A stretch of 64,000 bases of DNA from NCBI RefSeq assembly GCF_000189635.1, contig NW_002476413.1, positions 868,001 through 932,000 on the forward strand. Reading direction: 5' to 3'. This document shows positions 49,928-61,619 of this stretch, one piece after another. Within the stretch, counting starts at the first letter, position 1, and every line of letters begins with the position of its first letter. The position numbers and the translations under genes were made by a program. The DNA is from Tetrahymena thermophila SB210 (taxonomy: Eukaryota; Ciliophora; Oligohymenophorea; Hymenostomatida; Tetrahymenidae). The notes under the pieces are model-generated. The model saw nothing but the letters and a program-made list of their open reading frames with translations, was not told where the DNA came from and ran no database searches.

Positions 49928-52285
49928 TTATTTATTCATTTATTTATTCGCTGATATTAATATTCGATCATCTATTTTGTTAATTTATAGTGAATAAAAC
50001 TGTAAGTAAATTTAAGCTCTTAATAAATAAACTATAAGTTAACTCCCTTCTGTTATTATGATTTAAATATTAAATGCCAAGCCATTACTTTTTCACTGAA
50101 AAAAGAAACTAGTTAGAATAAAGTCAAACAAATATTCAGAAAATAACTCATTTATTGTAAAAAATTAAATTAATTAAAATTTTCTTTTCATAAATTAATT
50201 CAAGGATGTTATCAAACAAACTACAACGAAAACTCCTTTTTTAATTTACAACCATTACTTCCTATCTAAATAATTATTTAAATTATTTATGTTTTTTGGT
50301 ATAGACTTTTTTTGTTATAGTGAACGAAAATATTAAATCTCCTATCTAAGTAACTCTTTTTAATTAAAATCCAATAGATTTTTTATAAATAGAAACTCTA
50401 TCGACATAAAAAGGTTCCATTAATTATTATAATTTTTGATTGTTTTAAATCTTACTAAGATTTTATAAAATTGATGGTAATTGGTTTTTGTAAAATAATC
50501 CGTCAGTCATAGCAAGCCAATTTAAGTTTATTAAAAAAAATTATCAAATCAGTAAATTACACAATATTAACTTAACAAAATTAATATTTTAATTCCACCC
50601 TTAAATACTTTCTAGATCTTTAATTCCCTAAAATTTGTTAAGCTTTTTAAAAAGATAATTCAAATATATTGTTGATTTTAAAGTGTTTTTTATAAGCAAA
50701 ATCAGTAAATTACACAATATTAATTTAACAAAAAAAATATTAATATTTTAATTCCACCTTTAAATACTTTCTTGATCTTTAATTTTCTTATATTTATTAT
50801 GATTTTTAAAAAGATAATTGAAATATTTATTTGATTTTAAAAGGATATTTATGTTTCTCATCTTTCGAATATTAAAATATTTAAATTTTTAATAGTAATA
50901 GTAGCTTTTACTTTCTAATTCTTATGTCTGAGGTTTATATTAATTAAAATTAAAAATTCCAGAGTAGAGAAAAAGTAGAGATCTTATTATTTTAAGGCAA
51001 TTACTTAACAAATATTTCATTTATATATTAATATAAGAAAAATACTAAGTTAATTAAAAACTGTAAGTTTCCAACGATTTTATTTCAACTTTTTTTATTT
51101 TAATTGAAATTTTTAATGAATAAGAAATCAATTTCTCTCCTTTTAAAAATTCTATTTCGTTATTTAATAATTAATATTGATTGTTTCAATCGATTATTTT
51201 TAAAGAAATATTTTCATATTTTCTTCGAGAAAAAAATATTAAAACAAAAAATAATAATTTTTATTTAATTTAAACTTATTATCTTTTTTCATAAAAATCA
51301 TTAAATTTATCATATTTGAAAAGAAATTTTATAAGGTTTCTTAGATAATAAGTCAATATAGAATTACTTTAAAAAAACTAAATAATTCTCATGATTTTTA
51401 AAATAATTTTATATTGAATAATATTTTTATATCTATCATTTATTTTGGAAATGCTTTAAAATTTAAAAATATTTAATTAAATTTATAAAACAATTATTTA
51501 AATGCTATTATTTAAGTATATGATTTATTAATTGAAACAATAATTTATAAGTTTCTTAAAAATAGTTGTTTTTATTATAGTTTGAAAAGAAATTTATAAA
51601 TTCTTTCAAAATTTTAAGCTTTTTTACACTACTTTTAAAATAATAATAAAATATTGCAATAATAGATAAAAAAATTTTATTTTTTTGAAGGATTTAATAA
51701 AAATAAAATTATGCTAATTCAAAATAGTTTTTATTTTAATAGTTTACAAATAGTTTGATTTAATAACTAAAACAGAAAAAGCTTTTAATTGACTTTGTAT
51801 TGAACTTAAACTTACCCTTTCTCAATTTCAAAATAAAGTAAATAACTTAAAAATTAAAATTATAAAGCATTTTGATAAAATGAATTGAAGTTTCTTATTT
51901 TTATTACATTTTAATCAAAATAAGAAAATAATTCTAATAAATATTAATATTCTAATAGTTTTATGTATTAATAATTTGAAAATGAAAATAGATTTTTAAT
52001 TAACATTTCTTTTGATTTTTTAAATTAATTGAGATAATTTTACAGAGTATACAAATTGATTATATTATTTTTATTTGTTTGTTTTTGCTATTTTTTAAAT
52101 AGATTTTAGATCTTTTTTTAAATTTATATGAATATAGTTAAGACTAGTGGTAATTAAGAATAAAATGAATACACAAATTAAAAGCACACATTTATATGTT
52201 TAAATAGTTCTAGACAAGCTTTTTAATTCAAAGAATAATATCCACATTTATTTCTTTTTCGCTTTTAAGACTTATATTTTATAAC
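49928..52285. other. Intergenic region, 2.36 kb, with 153-bp duplication
   Basis: No gene was recognised. Apart from the 153-bp duplication near 50551 the sequence is A/T runs with little structure. It separates the 5' end of the histidine-kinase-like gene from the 3' end of the Mpv17 gene. Confidence 0.6.
50551..50855. repeat. Tandem direct duplication, period 153 bp, two copies
   Basis: AGTAAATTACACAATATTAA at 50551 recurs at 50704. Both continue with TAATATTTTAATTCCACC, then TAAATACTTTCT, then GATCTTTAATT and AAAAAGATAATT. The copies differ by a few substitutions and short indels. Confidence 0.88.
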
Positions 52286-52837
52286 TCAATGACGATGTTA
52301 AATCCAAGAAAGATAAATGTTCCAAATAAGTCCCACAAAGTTAGCAAAAAGTACTCTGTAAGGAATAGGTACAATAGAGAAATTAATCATTTGAGCTGCT
52401 GGCCATAATTTCCAATTTGCTATCATAGTCTCTAAACTCTTTTCTTTAATACTAGTGATTCCTTTTTCAATAGACTAATACTCTACATAATTAACAACCA
52501 TAAAGAAATAGCAAGTGAAGGAAAAGGCAAAAATAGTTTAGTCAAAAGCCATAGGAATAAGTGTTTTTGAAATCTAGCCCATCTTAGGATACTTATAAAA
52601 AATATTTCTCTCACAGAATCCTGGTAAAAATCCATACCATTTATGTAGAACGGGAGCTGCAAAAACAGATCCTACAAAAGCTATGTTTGCAGTTCTTCTA
52701 AAATTATATGCTTTGTTTTCTTCAAATACTAATTAACATATGGCATCTCCCAGACCAAACATAAAACCAGATGTCACGCATTTAGTACTTAAAGGGTATT
52801 TTGTTAATAAGTTGTTATATCCTTTGAATATATTCAT
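52286..52837 (-). CDS. Mpv17/PMP22 family membrane protein
   Basis: One intronless frame of 183 residues, typical of the family, which are four-helix proteins of the mitochondrial inner membrane or peroxisomal membrane, thought to form channels. The family signature is clear: YNNLLTKYPLSTKCVTSG at the N-terminus, GDAICQLVFE, GSVFAAPVLHKWYGFL, MAFDQTIFAF in the middle, and near the C-terminus NWKLWPAAQMINFSIVPIPY followed by RVLFANFVGLIWNIYLS. The start is ATG 52837 (MNIFKGYNN), and the stop TGA 52288-52286 follows HRH. The N-terminus has no long presequence, as usual in the family. Mitochondrial versus peroxisomal location cannot be decided from the sequence. Confidence 0.93.
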
Positions 52838-53822
52838 TTCTATTGTTTAAATCTAAAAAATATCAAAATTTTTATTTTTTTTGCAAAAATAAATAATAAA
52901 TAATGTTTATGATTTTGCTTAATCTAAAACGATTATCTTTGAGATATTTAAAAAGAAATAATCTAATTAGATAATCTTAAAAACATAAAAAAATAAAAAT
53001 TCATTTAAACAGTAAATCTATTACATTATTATACACTTAAATATTCTAAATTAATATTTCTTTTTAGAATATTACAAATAAATATCAAAATGAGTTAATT
53101 CTAAAATTAATCAATAATCTAATAATTGTGTTAATAAATTTTACAAGTCCATTTATTATAATTTATAATATTTTATTATAGTATTAACTGTTAAATATTA
53201 ACCAAATATTATTTTATTTCTAAATGAGTGTATCTTAATCGTTGTATTTTATTATTTAAAGTTGGTCATATTAACCTTGATTTTAATAATTATTAAAAAA
53301 GATATGCTTATACTCAAAATCTAATCAATAAAAATCAGCTAGTTTTAATTTTAAATTATTATTCTTTCAATTAGGGTAAAATATATATAAAAAATAATTT
53401 TTAAAATCATACAAAATATTTTGAATAAAAATCTTAGACAATATGAATGAATATACATAACTATTGCAAAAATTTAACACCAACCACCTAATTAATGTAA
53501 CGTTATAACATCACCTACCTATTTGAAATATGTAATATTGTTCAATATATTATGATTTATTACACCTAAATTAATTTTTATAACACCTTCTTAAATTTAT
53601 TTATATTTTACAAATATTTAATAATTAAATATTAAAATAATTATAATTTATTTATTGAAATAAACATCTTTTATGGATATATAATAAAGTCAGTCTTTTT
53701 GAATATATATGTCTGAATATTAAGCATTTATACTTTAATAGATAATAAAAATTTAATACGAGAATGAATAAATTATTGAATTTATAATTTAAATAAAGTT
53801 TAGTATAAAGTGAGTGATTATA
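52838..53822. other. Intergenic spacer
   Basis: Nothing beyond A/T-rich sequence is seen; no gene, repeat array or RNA was recognised. Confidence 0.55.
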
Positions 53823-54275
53823 TCAAAGATCAGTTTATTTAGTTGATTCTTATTGCTATTACTATTCTTGCTCAACTTTTGGTGCATCGTCAGCCAATTA
53901 AACATTTTCTAAAAATGAAGCCTATTTAAGAGCAAAATAGAAAATTTCATCATAATCAACTACACCGTTTGAGTCAGCGTCGGCTTCTTAGAAATGTTTG
54001 AGGATTGTTTCATCAGAAAAAGGTTTCTCCTCATCTTAATAAATAGTTATGAATTCATTAAAATCAAATCCACCACTGTTATCCTTGTCATACTTTGCGA
54101 AATAATCCTTCATAGCATTTCCTGAAATTTAACTTAAATCTAATTCTATATTTCCTAAATCTATATTAAGATCTCCTAAACCAAGATCCTTCAAACTATC
54201 GAAGCTCAGCTTAATATCAGCAGCCAATGCAGCTGCTAAAATAACTAAAAGAAAGGTTGCCTAATACTTATTCAT
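53823..54275 (-). CDS. Secreted or lumenal two-EF-hand calcium-binding protein
   Basis: One intronless frame of 150 residues. Residues 1-19 form a signal peptide (MNKYQATFLLVILAAALAA) with a likely cleavage after AA. An acidic and hydrophobic linker (LGDLNIDLGNIELDLSQIS) precedes two EF-hands: loop 1 DKDNSGGFDFNE (residues 63-74) and loop 2 DADSNGVVDYDE (99-110). Both have canonical residues at positions 1, 3, 5, 6, 8 and 12, so Ca2+ binding is expected. The C-terminus is an acidic/Gln-rich tail (VEQEQQQQQESTKQTDL) in which most Gln are TAA/TAG codons. The start is ATG 54275 and the stop TGA 53825-53823. The signal peptide places the protein in the secretory pathway; the partner is unknown. 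Confidence 0.9.
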
Positions 54276-55114
54276 TTTTTTGCTTTTTCTGATTTTCTTT
54301 ATTTGCTATGTTTTTAATAAATTAATTAATAAATATTGAAAAGATATTCTCTACTTGATTTTATATATTAATAATCTTAAAAATTGCGTACACAAAGAAA
54401 TCCTAATAGCTCTGTTACTAAATAAAGAAATCTTATGAGTCTTTTTTGTCACTACATCTATTACCACAAATCAATTGCAAGTTCAAAAATATTATTTTAA
54501 AACAAATTGATATAGACAAATAAATTTATACTTATTTCATCTACGTTTATGAATTATCCAATTCTGATATCTTTTTCCATTAACTAAGTATTTAATTAAC
54601 ACGTAATTATTTATCAAGTAAATCTTATTGACCTTACACATACCTCACTAAACAATGCTTTGATAATTTAACAAATGTGAAAATTTGTTTTAACTATAAA
54701 AATCATTTGTCAAATTACTTGTTTTAAAAAATAGATATTATCTATAAATAATAAATATTTAGATGCATAAAATAGGAAAACAAATAAGCTAAATTAAACA
54801 TAAAAATAAAATTCTTCATAGTAATAATAAATAGCCATAAAACTTTTTATTTTTTATAAATAGATATTTGGAATTGCTTAAAAAATCAATTAATAAAAAC
54901 CTAAAAATAGTTCACTAAATCATAATATTATTAAATTATTACTTAATAAATATGTTTAAAACATTAAAATTTAAATTCATTCTTTTTAAAAAAAGATATT
55001 CAAAAAATTAAAATTTATTTTATCTATTTTTTAGAATGATGTAAAATAAAATTTTTTATTAATCCAACATGCAAATATATGTTAAAAATCTACAATTTAA
55101 AAATCATCTTTTAT
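54276..55114. other. Intergenic spacer
   Basis: No gene or clear repeat was seen. This 0.84-kb A/T-rich stretch lies between the EF-hand gene's 5' end and the PICOT-like gene's 3' end. Confidence 0.55.
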
Positions 55115-56410
55115 TCATTTTTAGATATTATTTTATAATAAAATTTTAAGATCTTCATCATTAAAAAGTTTAGTTACAACATCTATTCCTCCTACTAATT
55201 CTCCTTCATTGTAAAGTTAAGGAATTTTGTCAAAGTTAGAAAGAATAGGAAGATACTAGTTAACATCTGCATCAGCATCAACATTGTAGAAATCGTATTT
55301 AACTTTGCATTCATTTAGGATTTTAATCATTTTAGCTGAATCTTCTGATTTTGTATCGTTGGGAGTTCCATGCATGAAGATAACTACTGGGCATGCCTTT
55401 AATAAATATTTAATTTTTTATTCTCCATCAAGTTTCCATTCACTTCCAGGAACTTTTTATAACAATTCTTATTTATTAAAGAGCTCAGCAACTACTACTA
55501 GGTTACCTACATACTGCTTTCCAGCAAAGAAGTAAGGACCAGTAGATTTATAGGTCTCTTTGAGATAATCTTTCAAATTTGCATCAATAAGCAAGTTAAA
55601 TATGCTAAAGCGAATACCAGCTTAAGCTAATAAATTTACGAATTTCTTGCTATTTTCTTATAAATTTTCATCATTAGGAGTTCCTTCCATGAAAAGGATA
55701 GATTTGTGTTCCTAAATAATTTACTAAAGACGCTCTTTGGGCTCAGATATTTTGCAAGATGCTGGAATTTCAAGAGTATTCTTAGCTATATGCTCCTTTA
55801 ATACATCTAAGCCTCCTAAAAGCTTTCCTTCAATAAATATTTGAGGATATGTTGGCCACTTATTGTAATGTCTCAACCAGTGACGCATATCAATGTCAGC
55901 AATAATGTCATAATATCTGAAGCGGATCTTAAGACTTTCGATAATTCCTAATAATTCACGTGTAAATTTGCATTCAGGTTCTTAAGGAGTACCCTTTATG
56001 AACATAAGAACTCCAGGCTAGCTTAAGAGTTCTTTTATTTTGGCATACATGCGCTCTTTTTCATTTTCAAATTGATTTTTAAATGTCTTGTTTGCCTCTT
56101 CAATTTATTCAAATAAAATTGCTGGAACTTCATTTTCGAATTTTTTAATTGTGGTCTTGCGGGTTTCAGTCAAAACAACAGTTGGGACCATAGATACTTA
56201 GAACTTATTAGCTACTTCAGGAACTTTTTCGGCATCACATTTGCAAAAAACAACATCTTAGATTTGCATAAGTTCCTACAAGTTAGCAATCTATTCTACA
56301 TAATTAACAGAATGGTCATACCAATCTGCGTAAAATGTAATTACTATCATTTTACCAAAATTGTTGAGGGTAATCCTGTTAAAATCTCTTTCTTAACTTA
56401 TCTCTTGCAT
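55115..56410 (-). CDS. PICOT-like protein: thioredoxin-like domain plus three glutaredoxin-like domains, cysteines mostly lost
   Basis: One intronless frame of 431 residues with the domain order of plant-type monothiol glutaredoxin Grx17/PICOT proteins, which carry Fe-S clusters in the cytosol and nucleus. Residues ~14-105 are thioredoxin-like (VITFYADWYDHS...MVPTVVLTE) but the CxxC site is replaced by YDHS. Glutaredoxin-like domain 1 (~125-215) reads FIKGTPQEPECKFT with CKFT at the CGFS position (C147) and keeps YPQIFIEGKLLGG. Domain 2 (~225-320) begins FMEGTPNDENLQENS and domain 3 (~330-425) begins FMHGTPNDTKSEDSAK, ending YNEGELVGGIDVV; both lack the active-site Cys. The start is ATG 56410 (MQEISQERDFN); the stop is TGA 55117-55115. 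With only one of four sites keeping a Cys, and not as CGFS, redox or cluster-binding activity is uncertain; a scaffold role is possible. Confidence 0.85.
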
Positions 56411-57150
56411 CCTATTTAAAGTATGTTGGCAACCTATATTTTCTCTTTCTTATCTAACTTAATTTATAATGAAATTATGAGCTAATAATTAATATATTTA
56501 AAAGTACTAAATTAATTTCAAAGATATATTTGCATAAAGGAATACAAATATTTATGCAATTAATTAATTAATTAATTAAATTTAGAACAATTTCTAGAAT
56601 TATTCATTTTAAGAAAATTTCTTAATAATTTTCCTAATATAAATTTATATTCTTAAGATAAAATCATAAGCAACAATCCGCTATTATATTAATTTTATAG
56701 TAAGTCTTTCACAGCTTATATTTTCTATATTTTAATTTTTAGTTAAAAATTAATATTTTATTTTTAAAAATATTACTCAAAAAAACTAATTTTAAATTTA
56801 GATTAATTATTCTTTTAACTTATAAATTACAAATTTTTTATAAAATCAAAGTTAATAATTTATATTTTAAATTTGATATTTGCTTTTTACTAAAAAAGTA
56901 ATATGTTATTTTAAAAATAAGTGCTCAAAACAACTAATTTAAAATTTACACTATTATTTTAACATTTATATAAAATCAAAACTAATAATTTATATTTTAG
57001 GTTTGATATTTGTTTGCTTTTTACTAAAAAATTGATATTTTATTTTTAAAATTGTAAAAAATATTAATTTAAGCTACAATAATATTTTATATGTAAAATT
57101 ACAAATTTTTAATAAAATAAAAATTAATAATTTTTATTAGCTTTGAATTT
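56411..57150. repeat. Spacer with short degenerate tandem repeats
   Basis: A unit of about 120-130 bp recurs in diverged form: AATAATTTATATTTTA followed by TTTGATATTTG and CTTTTTACTAAAAAA appears near 56850 and 56977, with a weaker relation near 57121. No gene was seen. Confidence 0.6.
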
Positions 57151-57822
57151 TCAAAATGTTGGGATAACAATAGGGTCATCATTGTTGCAAAGACTTTTAA
57201 GATTCTTGCTGCAAGGACATTTTAAAAGATTATTCAAATCTGAAGAAATGAACAAATCAATGACAGAGAGCATTTGAGTATCTTAGATGTAAACACACTT
57301 AATAAGAGCTGGACCACTGAATTCATGATGTAAAGCATTTTATATTTGAGTTAAGGTGTAAGTTTAGCTATCACTAGGGACGATATTGTGATTAGCTAAA
57401 GCCTTAATAGGATTGTATTGCTTGTGAATAGAAGTGACTGTTGAGAAAAATTGAGTTTAACTACCATTAAAGCATGTACCGTGCTTTTACCATTCATGAG
57501 TTCTAAAGGAATCAGAGTCATTATATAAGCCAACCCAGTAAGTATCAATGTAATCATTATCAGATTTATTGATTTAGGAGTAGTCCAAATCCTCATTTGA
57601 GCAATTGCTAGGATAGCTGCAAGGATTGCTTCTAGAACCTGAAGGCCAAAGTCCGTGAATATTGAAGTTTTAGTCATCAAAATTTCCAAGATATTAAGCA
57701 CTGCAACTTTTTTGTTTGCAGATAGTTCCAGGCCATTCCATCTCAAAGGCATAATAGGTATAAGCAGAAGTGTAGCAAAGCAATAAAGCAAAGAGTAAAA
57801 GTGATTATTTGTAAGAAGCCAT
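57151..57822 (-). CDS. Secreted ribonuclease T2 family enzyme
   Basis: One intronless frame of 223 residues. The first ~20 residues are a signal peptide (MASYKQSLLLFALLLCYTSA). Both T2 active-site blocks are present: CAS I as NFNIHGLWPS (catalytic His56) and CAS II as THEWQKHGTC (Glu110, His114, with Lys113). Cysteines that would form the conserved disulfides flank these blocks (C35/C40, C68/C74, C117). The C-terminus holds KCVYIQDTQMLSVIDLF and a Cys-rich KCPCSKNLKSLC. RNase T2 enzymes are acid endoribonucleases acting in the secretory or lysosomal system; in Tetrahymena, members of this family are known to cleave tRNAs during starvation. The start is ATG 57822, directly after a 13-A tract on the sense strand; the stop is TGA 57153-57151. 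The family call is firm. Confidence 0.95.
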
Positions 57823-60130
57823 TTTTTTTTTTTTTATTTTATTTTATTTTTCAATTTATTTTTATTTAGTTTGCAATTATAATATTTTCAAAGAGAGAAA
57901 GGAGAGTTTTTAAAGTACGGCTTTTCATAGATAATCGGTACATGTATGGTTTTATTAAGCATCAAAATTAATATTAAATATGTATAGAATCATAAAGATA
58001 TTTAAAAAGGGGGCTTTTATGTTAATAAAATGTGTAAAAGTTTGAAAATGTATAGTAAATATTACAATCAAATTAAAGTTAAATTTAATACCTAACTGAT
58101 TGATTACGTATTTTCTTATATCAAAGTATCTTCATTTAAAAAGCATTTCCTATATATACATGCATATTAATTTAAATTAGTAATACATCATGATTAAAAA
58201 TGATCAGCTTGATATGTCTATGAATGTAAAATACCTAATCAATAGATATTTTTTTTAATTTTTAAATATTTTGCTTTATTTTTTTCAAAATATTTGAAAA
58301 ATAGAATTTAGAAACAAAGTTATAAAAATAATTAAAATAATTCTAAAATAAAAGGATTTATATTACATAATGATTTCAATAATAGCATAAAATTAAATAA
58401 AAATAATTTTTAGTAAATATAGTTTTACTAAAATTAGATATATGTATTAGTTACTGCATTAAATTCATTTAAGTCAAATAAGATTAACTTAAGAAATGAC
58501 TACTAAAATACTAGTAGAATCAAAAGTATTTCAATTTTAAATTAATTAAAACCAAACCTATAAATTGGTAAAATATGATTTATTCATGAATTTAGCTAAT
58601 TGTTAATTAAAATTTTTCAACCACAGAATAAAACAAACAGATTTGATTGATTAAAACATCTGTTTAATATACCGAAACGCTTTGATAAAAATGTATCAAC
58701 AATAAATAAGTTAACCAAATAGTTTTCATGAGAACTTAAACTTTTATTTATTGCCTAAATAATTCTTGTTAAATAAGATTTGTTAATTTTAAGAATGAAA
58801 ATCTTTTTTTATTTTTAAATTAAAACTCAATGTTGGGAGTTAAGCATATTTACTTAATATAATTAATTTACTTTTGACTCATATTTCTTAGAATTAACTA
58901 GTTAAATAAGTGTATATATTAATTTAAAAAATTTTCTCATTAAACACTATAATATCAACATATATTTTTTTGAGCCATAAGCTTAATGGAAAAATAGCAA
59001 AATGAAATACTATTTACTTAAACCTTTAACTGGTTTTTTAAAAATTTAATTTTAAAATGCAATTTATAGGTTGTTCTACTTAATTTCTAGTAAGCTGAAC
59101 ATTTTAAAGTTAAACAAGCTTAACATACATTTTATTTTTGTAAATCCCCCTCCTTTTATGTAAAAAGAGCATCTTTTCCAGCTAATTAACTTTTTTTGCT
59201 TACAACTATTAACAATTATCTAATGACTTACACTACTTTACACATATAATTAATTATTTTTTAAAAAGTATTTGCCATAAATACAATGGCATTTTAAATT
59301 CTATTACCTTAACCAAATTTAATACAATAATTTGGGGGACAGACTCTACATTTTTTTTACATTTTTAAATATTAAATAAAGAAATTTGATAAGGTTTAAT
59401 ATTTGCAATAGCTAACATAATTAAATTGAAAAAACATAAAATTTTTGTAAAAAAGAAAATGATTAAATTAAAATCAACTGATTAGTAAAACTTGTCTAAT
59501 TATTTTTAAAAATAATGAATTTTTATGTATGAAATTAATTTATTTCAAAAAAAATAATAAATAAAAAGCATTTATCCTTAATTTAATTTTTATACCAATA
59601 CTGGAATTTTAATTTATTATTTTAAATTATTTTTCTAAATTTATTTTAAACATTAAAAAAAAATTCAAAAATGGTAATTTAAAAACATTTTAAAAATCTA
59701 AATAAACATATAGACATATCTAATAAAATTATCTAATTAATTTATGAAATTATTAACTTATTACACTTGAAAAAAATATTTTTTAAGTGATGAAAATTAT
59801 TTTCGAATTTATCTCCAATAATCTAGACAAAAAATTTTCAACAATAAATAATAATAATAATAATAATAATAACATAATACATGATAATAAAATAAAAATA
59901 AATTGGTTTATGATCAAGAATTATCAAAGATAAAGATATTAAAACTTTGTTATTGATTGATTATATTAGATAAAATTATATTATATTCAAACTATAATGC
60001 AATAAATTTTACTGTTTCATTTAGGTTGTCTATTGAAGTTATATATATTATTTTAATGTTTGAAATAATTAGTAATTCACTTTTTATTAAATCATTTTTA
60101 ACAATTTAAAAAACATTTTTACAATAAATA
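57823..60130. other. Intergenic region, 2.3 kb
   Basis: No gene was recognised. It begins with a poly-T tract (57822-57834) just upstream of the RNase T2 start and contains a TAA-unit microsatellite at 59846-59872. A small GC-containing patch near 59147 (CCCCCTCC) is too short to interpret. Confidence 0.6.
59846..59872. repeat. (TAA)n microsatellite
   Basis: About nine TAA/ATA units run in a row within otherwise unstructured spacer DNA. Confidence 0.85.
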
Positions 60131-61619
60131 TCAAACTTTAGAGATTTAATTACTCTATTTATTTTTGTAAAAGGCTCTCCAATCAAAATTAAAATCAATA
60201 TCCTTGAAATAAATAAGAGATAGTATTTAAATGACTGTAAAAATCAAAAACAGGTTTCCCCAACCTATATCTTGTTGCACTTATCTAACTAAAAAGAATT
60301 AAATCCAGCCAGCAATCGTAAAGCCAGTAAATGTTATTCCGTAAATTGTCGTTCCTACCTTTTTACCAAAAATTTTAGCAACAAGAGCTGGTAGCTTTGC
60401 ATACCATCCACCGTAGGAAAAATAAGCAAGTATAATATAAATAAAGAATAAAAAAGGTACATCTATGATTAAATCTAAGGTTGAACTTATAAATATTTAT
60501 ATTCCTAAATTGTAGAGAATTATTTATTTAAATGTAATTTTTTCCATTAAGTATCCCCAAAACAGTCTTGCCAATCCATTTACTATACTCCCTATAGTAG
60601 CAACAAATGTTAGAAAGCTGTCATTATAATTATGTTAGCTTGCATATGGCTTAAAATTAGCAATTATCATAATTCCATAACAGCAAAATAAAGTGGCCAT
60701 GGCTATAGTTAAATAAATTATTTTTGTATTCATCCCATCTTAAAATGTCTAACATTCGTTTGGTAAATTTTAACTTGTAATATTTTTATCTTCAGCTTTA
60801 GAGTAATCATTTTTGAGGAGTTACATTTCTTATTAAATATCATTTTGTTATATTTCTTATTCTACTTAATCTATCTCCTCTTAAGTAGGTCTTTCAATTA
60901 ATAAAGCACCAATTAATGAGATTATAAAATATAAAAAACCTAAAGTCAATAGGGTATCAGGTAGATTTTCTGAAACTTGTTTAGGAAAAAGAGAGTTAAT
61001 AGGACGGATATCATGAGGATTCATAAAGCTATATACAAGCCAAAGGAAGAGGGTAGCTCCAAATCCAAAACCAGCAGAAATTACACCACTTGCAAATCCT
61101 TTTCTATGTGGAAAATATCTAAAAATAAATAAAATGTTAATAGATTATTTAAAAATAAAAAACTTTTTATTTAAAGATTTACAGATAGCTTGTATTAAAT
61201 GGTATCATATAAACTAATCCTGTGGCGAACCCAAACATAAATCCATAAAAAAAGGAAAAGAGTATAAAATTATCAACAAAAAAAGAACTTAACACTACAG
61301 ATACTCCTAATATAAAAGAGCATACCACTGCTTAAAGTCTAAATCCTATTTTTTTAGCTAATATAACTCCAAAAGGATTGCAAATATTAATAGCAAGCAT
61401 CATGAAAGGGAATACTGCGTTAACATCTGCGTTTGTGTAGTTTTATCCATCGTTTCTTAAGTATGAAGTTACATAAGTATTCATAGTACTCCAAAGATAA
61501 AATGTTCCTAAAATTAAATGGATAAGAAAGCCTCCAAAAAGAGAAAGATAGCCTCTAGTTTAGAAGGGTAGTCGTGCTAAAGGGCTTTATATACTATTAA
61601 GCTTGTTTATGATCTGCAT
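60131..61619 (-). CDS. Major facilitator superfamily transporter (12-TM, oxalate/formate antiporter-like)
   Basis: The spliced product is about 470 residues with the MFS layout: six helices, a charged central loop, six helices. The first half has YLSLFGGFLIHLILGTFYLW, then FPFMMLAINICNPFGVILAK, FYGFMFGFATGLVYMIPFNT and YFPHRKGFASGVISAGFGFG. The last of these matches the W/YFP.RKG motif of the OFA/monocarboxylate branch. The central loop is acidic and Gln-rich (TQEEIDQVEQEIQQNDIQQE). The second half includes TKIIYLTIAMATLFCCYGIM, TIGSIVNGLARLFWGYLMEK and FSYGGWYAKLPALVAKIFGK. One intron, 61119-61192, is placed by frame. The start is ATG 61619 (MQIINKLNSIQSP); the stop is TGA 60133-60131. The substrate is unknown; the subfamily resemblance suggests a small organic anion. 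Confidence 0.85.

Noticed and set aside
55305-55535. Plus-strand open frame
   Set aside because: Antisense to glutaredoxin-like domain 3 of the PICOT-like gene.
57396-57791. Minus-strand open frame of 131 codons with hydrophobic stretches
   Set aside because: It lies out of frame inside the RNase T2 gene, whose own frame carries a signal peptide and both active-site blocks.
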